Source of the DNA: Bryobacterales bacterium
GTDB lineage: Bacteria; Acidobacteriota; Terriglobia; Bryobacterales; Bryobacteraceae
Reading direction: 5' to 3'
Assembly: GCA_020853155.1 (NCBI GenBank)
Contig: JADYZL010000201.1
Coordinates: 1 to 9,700, forward strand
DNA length: 9,700 nt
This document shows positions 1 to 5,913 of this stretch, piece by piece (within the stretch, counting starts at the first letter, position 1; each line of letters opens with the position of its first letter). The translations under genes were made by a program, and so were the position numbers. The notes beneath the pieces are model-generated. The model saw only the letters and a program-made list of their open reading frames with translations. It made no database searches and was not told the origin of the DNA.

Positions 1-2
1 AG

Positions 3-491
3 ACCTTCACGATGCCCGCCACGAAGCTGCCCAGCGTGGGCGCGCGCATCATGGGCCTCGACGACCCGGCGAAGAAGATGTCGAAATCCGTGCCGGTTGC
101 GGGCCACGCGGTGTGGCTGCTCGACGACCTCAAGGTGGCCCATAAGAAGATAATGCGGGCCACGACCGATTCGAACCCTGCCGTCGATTTTGAAACGATG
201 GGCGACGGTGTGGCAAACCTCCTTGCAATCTATCAGGCCTTCACCGAAACGACCGATGCACAAGTGAAGACCGAGTTCGCCGGGATGCGATACGGTGACC
301 TGAAGAAGCGCGTTGCGGAAGCGGTGGTGGCCGGGTTGGAACCCATCCAGCAACGGTACCAGGAAATTACCAGCGACCCGGCGACCATGGAACGGCTTCT
401 GGACGAAGGCGCGGATCGCGTGAGACCCATCGCCGAGGCAACGGTGCGCCTTGCCAAGGAGCGAATGGGACTCTATCTGCATGGTTCCTAG
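3..491 (+). CDS. trpS: Tryptophan--tRNA ligase, C-terminal fragment
   Basis: Cytoplasmic class I aminoacyl-tRNA synthetase that charges tRNA-Trp with tryptophan using ATP. Only the C-terminal part is in the window; the open frame enters from the left edge at base 3, so the ATG at base 12 is internal and not the true start. The decisive signal is the class I KMSKS loop at bases 75-89, preceded by RIMGLDDPAK. The LLDDLKVAHKKIMRATTDS stretch after it is typical of bacterial TrpS. The helical anticodon-binding domain follows, with a normal end (GLYLHGS, then TAG at 489-491). The N-terminal Rossmann domain with its HIGH-type motif must lie upstream of the window. The stop overlaps the start of the following MFS gene, so the two are probably co-transcribed. 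I am confident of the family; the residues between KMSKS and LLDD (VPVAGHAVW) differ somewhat from the usual pattern. Confidence 0.93.
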   Translation, partial: TFTMPATKLPSVGARIMGLDDPAKKMSKSVPVAGHAVWLLDDLKVAHKKIMRATTDSNPAVDFETMGDGVANLLAIYQAFTETTDAQVKTEFAGMRYGDLKKRVAEAVVAGLEPIQQRYQEITSDPATMERLLDEGADRVRPIAEATVRLAKERMGLYLHGS

Positions 492-1797
492 CGCCGTAAG
501 CACCCGCATTGCCGAGTACTCTTCCCTGCTCCGGGAGCATCCGGATTTTCGTTGGCTCTGGCTGGCTCAAATTGTCAGCGAGCTGGGCGATTGGTTTTAC
601 ACGGTCGCCCTCTATAGCCTGCTGCTCGATCTCACGGGTAGCGCGGAATCGATCGGGATCGCCATCGTCCTCCAGGTGCTTCCCCAGGTTTTGATCGCTC
701 CGGCGGCCGGCGCGCTGAATGACCGGCTCAGCCGCAAGAAGCTGATGATTCTCGCCGACGTGGTGCGCTTCTTCGTGGTGCTGGCGATGCTGCTGATCGA
801 TCGCGCGGAGATGGTGTGGCTGATCTACGTGCTGCTGCCTCTCGAAACCATGGCGTGGGGCTTGTTCGAGCCCGGCCGGAGCGCGATGGTGCCCACCATT
901 CTTCCCCGGCGGCACCTGGTGAGGGGAAATGCGCTCTCCGCCGCTACGTGGAGCTTTAACCTAGCCGTGGGCGCGACGCTGGGGGGCACGGTGGCAGCGC
1001 TGTTCGGGAGGCCGACGGCGTTCGTGATCAACGCGCTCACCTTTCTTCTTTCCGCCTGGTTCATCAGCCGCATGCGGGTGAGGGAGACCCACACGGAGAG
1101 TAGCCCGCCCTTCCAGATGCGGGAACTCTTCGATTTCACTCCAACATTCGAGGGAATTCAATACGTGCGGGAGGACCGGAAGAGGGTAGCCGTTCTCTGC
1201 CTTAAGGGCGGCCTGGGGCTGATGGGCGCGCACAACGTGATCCTGCCGATCTACGGGGAACGGGTATTTCCGATGACGGGCGCTTTGAGCGATGCAAGCC
1301 GCGCAGGGATGCTCGGCATGAGCCTGCTGATGGCGTGGCGCGGGGTGGGCGCATTGCTGGGACCCTTGATCGGGGCAATCTGGGCGGGGAACAGTGAGCG
1401 GCGGATGAGGCGCGGGATTGCCGCCGGGTTTGCGATGGCTGCCGCCGGCTATGCCCTGCTAGCATTCGCGCCGAATGCGTGGGCGGCCGGGCTCTGCGTG
1501 GTTCTCGCTCACGCGGGCAGCTCGATCGTGTGGGTCTTCTCGACGACACTCCTGATGCTGCTTACGGAGAACCGCTTCCGCGGCCGGGTGTTTGCCGCGG
1601 AGTTCGCCTTTCACTTCCTGGTCGTATCGATGGCCAGTGTCGCGGCGAGCACCGCGATTGACCACGGGATCCCGGTACGGATGGCCTCGCTATACGTGGG
1701 GCTCTCGATGCTGCTGCCGCTGGCTATCTGGCTCTCCGTGCTCCCACTCTGGCGGAATAGTCCGGATTGTGCCCTGGCGCAGGACGACAATCCGTGA
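481..1797 (+). CDS. MFS transporter, EntS/MFS_3-like
   Basis: Predicted inner-membrane major facilitator superfamily transporter of 438 residues, about the usual size for 12 membrane helices. The first helices (WLAQIVSELGDWFYTVALYSLLL) lead into a clear MFS motif A loop, GALNDRLSRKK, at residues 77-87. Hydrophobic segments continue to the C-terminus (YVGLSMLLPLAIWLSVLPLW). The style resembles the enterobactin-exporter/macrolide-efflux branch, so export of a small molecule is plausible, but the substrate cannot be read from sequence. I chose the ATG at 481, which overlaps the trpS stop by 11 bases. A TTG at 451 would add ten residues, and the AAGGAG at 456-461 lies too far from 481 to decide between them. 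Translational coupling with trpS is likely. The 3' end overlaps the convergent kinase gene by 108 bp, so the last helix and tail are antisense to that gene's 3' end. Confidence 0.87.
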   Translation: MVPSAVSTRIAEYSSLLREHPDFRWLWLAQIVSELGDWFYTVALYSLLLDLTGSAESIGIAIVLQVLPQVLIAPAAGALNDRLSRKKLMILADVVRFFVVLAMLLIDRAEMVWLIYVLLPLETMAWGLFEPGRSAMVPTILPRRHLVRGNALSAATWSFNLAVGATLGGTVAALFGRPTAFVINALTFLLSAWFISRMRVRETHTESSPPFQMRELFDFTPTFEGIQYVREDRKRVAVLCLKGGLGLMGAHNVILPIYGERVFPMTGALSDASRAGMLGMSLLMAWRGVGALLGPLIGAIWAGNSERRMRRGIAAGFAMAAAGYALLAFAPNAWAAGLCVVLAHAGSSIVWVFSTTLLMLLTENRFRGRVFAAEFAFHFLVVSMASVAASTAIDHGIPVRMASLYVGLSMLLPLAIWLSVLPLWRNSPDCALAQDDNP

Positions 1798-2232
1798 GAA
1801 GCCTTCTTCCAGGGTGGGCGGCTGGAAGCGCTGTCGCATTCGCTGCATGACCTCGGCGGGCACGATGCGCGGCCGCGCCGCATTCCGCTCCAGACAGACT
1901 TCGAAGGGTTCGTCGAACCACAGCGCTTCCACATCGCCGCCGTAGAGCTTGGCCAGATGGAGATACGGCTTCCGTTCCCACAAGCTCAGGTGGGTGGCGT
2001 CTACGTAGGTGATGGGCCGCTTCAATTGCAGCCGCTTCTTCAGCAGCAACCGCAAGACCATGAAGATGCTCCGGTTGGCGGATTGGTCATCCTCGTCGTC
2101 GAGTAGCAGTTTGCGGAGGAAATCCGACGAGAGCGCGGTGATTCTGTGTTCCGAAAGCCACGTGCTCTTGCCGGAGCCCGGGAGCCCGACGGTCAGGACG
2201 ATTCGCGGTTGCACGGGAGCCTGGGTTTCCAT
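1690..2232 (-). CDS. P-loop kinase, AAA_33 / polynucleotide-kinase-like
   Basis: Small ATP-binding protein of 180 residues. A Walker A motif, GLPGSGKST, occupies residues 16-24. It is followed by SSDFLR (residues 35-40), the usual substrate-side aspartate of these kinases, and YVDAT at 76-80. Near the end comes a lid region with RNAARPRIVPAEVMQRMRQRF and then PPTLEEGF. This order matches the predicted-kinase family related to the 5'-kinase domain of polynucleotide kinase-phosphatase. The substrate (nucleic acid 5' end or small molecule) is unknown, and no phosphatase or ligase domain is attached. I chose the ATG at 2232 because it sits 15 residues before the P-loop. Longer in-frame starts (2307, 2415) would run into the divergent gene and add residues unlike the family. 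No strong Shine-Dalgarno is visible at 2232. The last 30 or so residues lie beyond the family core and are encoded antisense to the MFS gene. Confidence 0.82.
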   Translation of the reverse strand: METQAPVQPRIVLTVGLPGSGKSTWLSEHRITALSSDFLRKLLLDDEDDQSANRSIFMVLRLLLKKRLQLKRPITYVDATHLSLWERKPYLHLAKLYGGDVEALWFDEPFEVCLERNAARPRIVPAEVMQRMRQRFQPPTLEEGFSRIVVLRQGTIRTIPPEWEHGEPDSQRQQHREPHV

Positions 2233-2267
2233 TTGTGACGGCCTGGCTCTCAGTATTTCATACGCAA

Positions 2268-2295
2268 CGGCGTCACCCCGCGCGGGGAGACGCCG
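2268..2295. repeat. 28-bp near-perfect palindrome between divergent genes
   Basis: The core CCCCGCGCGGGG (2276-2287) is a perfect 12-bp palindrome. It is flanked on each side by one unpaired A (2275 and 2288) and then by 7-bp arms CGGCGTC (2268-2274) and GACGCCG (2289-2295). It lies in the 128-bp gap between the kinase start (2232) and the flippase start (2361). It could be an operator bound by a dimeric regulator acting on both genes, or a very stable hairpin in the leader of the flippase mRNA. The symmetry is seen directly; any role is inferred. Confidence 0.6.
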
Positions 2296-2360
2296 GGCGG
2301 GCGTCATCGAACCCAGGGAGACGCGGAAGGCCGGCGAACCACTATGATGGAAGTAGCCGA

Positions 2361-3380
2361 ATGGCCACACCGCAGCATTCCCCTGGCGCCCCGGTTGGGA
2401 CGCCCAACTCAACAAAGCAATCCTGGATCTTTCCCGCCATCGGCTACGTGCTCTCGATCGGATGCCTGATCTGGGTCTATTGGGGTTACCCCTGGCACAA
2501 GGAACTGCCGAAACTCCTTCGCGTCGATTGGCATTGGGTGGCGATTGGCTGCGCGTTCGAGGTGGGCACCTACTTCATGCAGGGCTGGCGATGGAGTTTG
2601 GCGCTGCGCCCGGTGGGAAGGGTGCGACCGACTCTGGCGACAAGAGCGGTTTATGTGGGGATCTTCGCCAACGAAGTGCTGCCTATGCGAACGGGCGAAG
2701 TGCTGCGATGCTTTCTGCTTGCCAAGTGGGCCCGCATCCGGCTGAGTATTGTTTTCTCATCGGCGGTGCTGGAGCGCGTGATGGATGGCGTGTGGCTGCT
2801 GGCGTTGTTCGGGGTTGCGGTGAGCTTTGTGGAACTTCCCCAGAGCATCGTCTGGGGAGCGCAGGCCCTGGCGGTGCTGGTGGTGGTTCTGGCGTTCGCG
2901 CTGGTGGCGCTGATGATGAGCAAACATCTGGCGCATCGATTCGCTCAGATGGGCAAGTGGACGCAAAAGTTCGCCGCCTTCATCCTCGGATTCAATGCGT
3001 TGGGGCGGTCTCGGACGCTACTCTGGTCTTTCCTCGTAAGCCTTTTCTACCTGCTCTTCCAAGTGGCGCCGATTTACGCGCTGGCGCATGGCTACGGCGT
3101 CCACCTCAGCATCTTTGCCGCCACCACGGTACTGATCATCCTGCGGCTGGGTACGGTGGTGCCGCAAGGCCCCGGCAATGTGGGCGTTACGCAGGCGGTG
3201 CTGGTGCTGGGGTTGAGCTTGTTCGGCGTGGACCGGAATACGGCCACGGGGCTGGCAACGGTCCTGTTCGCGGTGATCACCGTACCGCTGATCGTAACTG
3301 GCTTCATTGCGTTTCTGATTACCGGAATGAAATTGCGCGATATGTTCGATCGGACGATCGTGGAGGCAAAACGAAACTAG
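2361..3380 (+). CDS. Lysylphosphatidylglycerol synthase TM-family (flippase-like) membrane protein
   Basis: Integral inner-membrane protein of 339 residues belonging to the family built on the flippase domain of lysylphosphatidylglycerol synthases (UPF0104). Family hallmarks are visible: NEVLPMRTGEVLR at residues 104-116, LERVMDG at 137-143, and the glycine-rich VPQGPGNVGVTQA at 267-279, followed by LVLGLSLFGV. There are about eight hydrophobic segments, the first near residues 23-42. No soluble aminoacyl-transfer domain is attached, so this is a stand-alone flippase-like protein; related members are thought to move or handle lipids or lipid-linked sugars. I chose the ATG at 2361 because GGAAG (2349-2353) sits 7 bases upstream and the encoded start precedes the first helix. 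Earlier in-frame codons would give a basic, non-family extension crossing the palindrome. The C-terminal tail (DMFDRTIVEAKRN) is short and basic. The gene diverges from the kinase gene, and its substrate is unknown. Confidence 0.85.
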   Translation: MATPQHSPGAPVGTPNSTKQSWIFPAIGYVLSIGCLIWVYWGYPWHKELPKLLRVDWHWVAIGCAFEVGTYFMQGWRWSLALRPVGRVRPTLATRAVYVGIFANEVLPMRTGEVLRCFLLAKWARIRLSIVFSSAVLERVMDGVWLLALFGVAVSFVELPQSIVWGAQALAVLVVVLAFALVALMMSKHLAHRFAQMGKWTQKFAAFILGFNALGRSRTLLWSFLVSLFYLLFQVAPIYALAHGYGVHLSIFAATTVLIILRLGTVVPQGPGNVGVTQAVLVLGLSLFGVDRNTATGLATVLFAVITVPLIVTGFIAFLITGMKLRDMFDRTIVEAKRN

Positions 3381-3448
3381 GCCTCGAGTTTCCGGCGGGT
3401 GCGGGTGGCGATGGGTTCGCTTCCCCGCCGTTCGTTTCCGAAAATGGG

Positions 3449-3484
3449 CCCAGCCTATACTCGAACGATCGAGCATAGGCTGGG
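3449..3484. terminator. Bidirectional hairpin, probable terminator
   Basis: Ten-base arms CCCAGCCTAT (3449-3458) and ATAGGCTGGG (3475-3484) pair perfectly. After one A/C mismatch a further 5 bp pair (CTCGA with TCGAG) around the 4-base loop ACGA. The hairpin lies between the convergent flippase gene (stop at 3380) and HEAT-repeat gene (stop at 3518). Read on the minus strand it is followed by CCCATTTT, a short T-run, so it fits best as the terminator of the oxidoreductase/HEAT unit. On the plus strand no T-run follows. A weaker 7-bp stem, CGGCGGG (3393-3399) with CCCGCCG (3424-3430), lies nearer the flippase stop. Confidence 0.65.
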
Positions 3485-3517
3485 AGGGTTAGACCGCGAG
3501 ACCCGATCGGCCCGGGG

Positions 3518-4291
3518 CTACCTGCCGAGGAAGCCGCTCTTGTCGCGTGCAGCCGCTTCCCCCGTTGGCGCGGGCCAGCGATTTGTATACTCAGGCGCGG
3601 GGCCAGCCTCATTGAGAACCCGGAGCGCTGCCAGGCGAACGGGCTTTGGCATGGTTTCCGCGCTGAGCGTCCGGTACAGGTCGAGCCCGTGCGCGCGATT
3701 GGTGGCGATCACATCCTCCGCGCATAGGAGCATCGCGCGCGCGGCCACGGGAAATACCGGCGCCTGCGTCCGGCTCAGCGCTGCCTGCAGCACACGCGCC
3801 GCATGAGGGCCGCCGATCATGCCGACCGATGCCGCCGCGGATTGGGCGATCTCAGGGTCACTGTGATCGATCAGCTTCGCGAGGGCATCCACGGCCTTCG
3901 CATCCCGGCGCACCCCGATGCTATTGATGACGCCGATCTGGAGCTTTCCGGTCAGCTTCGGCAACGCCGCGCGGAAGGCTTCGTCGACCGAGGGATCCGG
4001 GTTCGGCTCCATGCCAAAACGGGCATAGCAAGATAGCTGTGGGTGGCTTAGCAGCGCCGCCATGGGCGGGATTGCTTCTTTGCCCCCCACGATCGAAAGC
4101 TTCTTGCAGGCGATCGCCTTCTGAAAGAGGGTGGACTTCGGGTCTTTCACCATCGCCACAAGGGCAGGAGCGCCTAGCTTCCAAATCGGCAGCGCGTCGA
4201 GTTCCGGTGGAATCGTGGGTAGAGGCTTCGGCTTCGGCTTCGCCGCCGGTGGCGGCGCGGCTTGCGTATTTCCTGGTGTCTGTTGTGCCAT
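3518..4291 (-). CDS. HEAT-repeat protein next to oxidoreductase
   Basis: Helical-repeat protein of 257 residues, likely a scaffold or interaction partner rather than an enzyme. The N-terminus is a flexible proline/alanine/lysine-rich stretch (residues 10-30, APPPAAKPKPKPLPTIPP). From about residue 40 it shows paired helices typical of HEAT/armadillo repeats, with LQIGVINSIGVRRDAKAVDALAKLI and DPEIAQSAAASVGMIGG the clearest units (about residues 116-160). No signal peptide or membrane helix is visible, unlike the exported neighbour. The start at 4291 is supported by GGAG (bases 4301-4304), 9 bases upstream. The gene follows the oxidoreductase after 24 bp and is in the same reading frame as it, separated only by the TAG and eight sense codons. 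By my recollection, similar HEAT proteins sit next to Gfo/Idh/MocA oxidoreductases in Acidobacteria and Planctomycetes. The precise function is unknown. Confidence 0.78.
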   Translation of the reverse strand: MAQQTPGNTQAAPPPAAKPKPKPLPTIPPELDALPIWKLGAPALVAMVKDPKSTLFQKAIACKKLSIVGGKEAIPPMAALLSHPQLSCYARFGMEPNPDPSVDEAFRAALPKLTGKLQIGVINSIGVRRDAKAVDALAKLIDHSDPEIAQSAAASVGMIGGPHAARVLQAALSRTQAPVFPVAARAMLLCAEDVIATNRAHGLDLYRTLSAETMPKPVRLAALRVLNEAGPAPEYTNRWPAPTGEAAARDKSGFLGR

Positions 4292-4315
4292 TGCGATATT
4301 CTCCGTTCCCCGATC

Positions 4316-5695
4316 CTACATACTGGTTGCCAGCGCTTCGGCCCGCCAAGGTTCCCGGTAGGCGCGACTGCGCATGCGATTGGCTTCCTCGTCGTTAATG
4401 AACATCCGCTTCGCTGGGTCCCATTCGAGCTTGCGGTTCAATTGCGCCGCGATCCAGGCGGCATGAGAGGCCACGTGGGTGTTGCAGGTAGCCACGGCGT
4501 TGGCTCGGGGAGGGGTGCGCGAACGGATGCAGCTCACGAACTCGCGAAGGTGCTCCGCCGTGGGGTCGTACGCCCGGCCCGTTTTTTTCGGCACGAGCGA
4601 CTTCAGGTTATCCGATACCTCGATCCGGCCGCTATCGCCCACTTCGACCCAGCCTTCGGTGCCTTCAAACAGGTTGCTGCAGGAGCCGAGCAGGCGCCAA
4701 CTGTGATTGCGAAGGATGAGTTGAATTCCGTTGGCGTACCGGCAACGGATGGTATAGCGCTCGATCAATCCGTCGCCGCGGAAGTTCGGCCCCTCCGGGA
4801 TGTATTCGACCGGTTGGGTATGCTCCATGTCGGCAGCCCATTGGGCCATGGCCACAGTGTGCGAAGCCCATTCGAGAAGACCCGCATGGAAATCCCAGAA
4901 TTGGCCGCGTCCGCGATCCTTGTAACTCGAGTTATAGGGCCGCCAGAGGCAGGGGCCGAGCCACTTATCCCAATCGAAGACGAGGGGGTCCGGCTCCGGC
5001 TTTTCTTCGGGCCACCAGCTATGCCCCCCTTCGTCCACCGTTCCGAGGCCGATGGCGGTGTCGGCATGGACGGCAGTTAGCCGGCCCAGCTTGCCGCTGC
5101 GAGCCAAACCGACTGCGAACTCGAAGGCATACTGGTTCTTCCGCTGTGCGCCGGACTGGTAAACGGTGCCGTAGCGCTTGATGTTATCCGCCATGGCGTA
5201 GGACTCGTTGATCGACATTGCGCCGGGCTTCTCAATGTACATGTCCTTGCCGGATTGGGCGGCCCACATGGCCATCAAGCCATGCCAGCGGTCACTGGTC
5301 GCAATCAGGAGGGCGTCAATATCGGGGCGCGCAAGAATTTCGGCGGCGTCGCGGTACATCTTGCAATCGTTGGTTTTGTAGTAACCGTCAACGGTGCTTT
5401 TCACCATCTCGCGCGCATCCTCGCGGACGTCCGCGATCCCTACGAACTTGATTCGATCGTCGCCGAGCAGCATGCGAAGGTCCGCCATTCCGCGCGAGCG
5501 AATGCCGATACCGCCCATAATGATCTGGTCAACGGGCCGGTAATTTCCCACGACGACCGGCCCGAACTGGCCTGGCCCCGGAGACGCGATCTGGGCCGCC
5601 ACGGGTGTTACCGCCGCGGGTGTCACCGCCGCTGTCGCGGCGGCCAGGGTTTTGCCAAAGCCTCGCCGCGTGACCTCTCCATGTTTTTCCGACAT
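4316..5695 (-). CDS. Gfo/Idh/MocA-family oxidoreductase with Tat signal
   Basis: NAD(P)-dependent oxidoreductase of 459 residues, of the family that oxidises or reduces sugars, inositols and their derivatives. The N-terminus carries a twin-arginine signal, TRRGFGK (residues 9-15), followed by an alanine-rich hydrophobic stretch, so export across the inner membrane in folded form is predicted. A Rossmann nucleotide-binding loop GGIGIRSRG (61-69) is followed by VGIAD with D89 at the end of the second strand. The family EKP signature is at 155-157. The C-terminal domain holds likely active-site histidines in WDFHAGLLEWASHT (H260, H269). I chose the ATG at 5695 because GGGGGAAGG lies just upstream and it places the RR motif correctly; an upstream ATG at 5767 would add 24 residues. 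It is the first gene of a two-gene unit with the HEAT-repeat protein. Substrate unknown. No convincing promoter could be picked in 5696-5913. Confidence 0.88.
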   Translation of the reverse strand: MSEKHGEVTRRGFGKTLAAATAAVTPAAVTPVAAQIASPGPGQFGPVVVGNYRPVDQIIMGGIGIRSRGMADLRMLLGDDRIKFVGIADVREDAREMVKSTVDGYYKTNDCKMYRDAAEILARPDIDALLIATSDRWHGLMAMWAAQSGKDMYIEKPGAMSINESYAMADNIKRYGTVYQSGAQRKNQYAFEFAVGLARSGKLGRLTAVHADTAIGLGTVDEGGHSWWPEEKPEPDPLVFDWDKWLGPCLWRPYNSSYKDRGRGQFWDFHAGLLEWASHTVAMAQWAADMEHTQPVEYIPEGPNFRGDGLIERYTIRCRYANGIQLILRNHSWRLLGSCSNLFEGTEGWVEVGDSGRIEVSDNLKSLVPKKTGRAYDPTAEHLREFVSCIRSRTPPRANAVATCNTHVASHAAWIAAQLNRKLEWDPAKRMFINDEEANRMRSRAYREPWRAEALATSM

Positions 5696-5874
5696 TGGTC
5701 TACCTTCCCCCAATCTGTGCAGGTCTTTGTATGACACTAGCTGATCAAAACTGGAACGGGAGCGCAAGTGCCGGAGGGTGATGGCTTACGGGAACGGGTA
5801 GAGAGAAGCCCAGGGAAGGCGAAGGCTTATGAGGGGAATCATTCCGCGACGGGAACGCACGCCGAGCGGAGACG

Positions 5875-5907
5875 CGCCACGCCGGAGCCCTATGCGCCGG
5901 CGTGGCG
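5875..5907 (-). terminator. Hairpin just downstream of gyrB
   Basis: Perfect 11-bp arms CGCCACGCCGG (5875-5885) and CCGGCGTGGCG (5897-5907) enclose an 11-base loop. The stem starts 6 bases after the gyrB stop codon on the minus strand. It is GC-rich and stable, but no T-run follows it, so it may be an RNA 3'-end stabiliser or an atypical terminator. The rest of the gap to the oxidoreductase (5696-5913) holds only that gene's ribosome site, a short GGAATcATTCC palindrome (5835-5845) and small repeats. Confidence 0.6.
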
Positions 5908-5913
5908 GATGGC

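Noticed and set aside
2343..2348. TATGAT as a -10 box for the flippase gene
   Set aside because: It is only 12 bases upstream of the start, abuts the ribosome site, and has no matching -35 box.
2462..3478. Second plus-strand frame across the flippase gene (338 codons)
   Set aside because: It is glycine/alanine/arginine-rich with no membrane pattern; the other frame holds all the family motifs.
4262..5080. Open frame antisense to the oxidoreductase (272 codons)
   Set aside because: The opposite strand encodes a clear Gfo/Idh/MocA protein; this frame has no recognisable domain and no good ribosome site.
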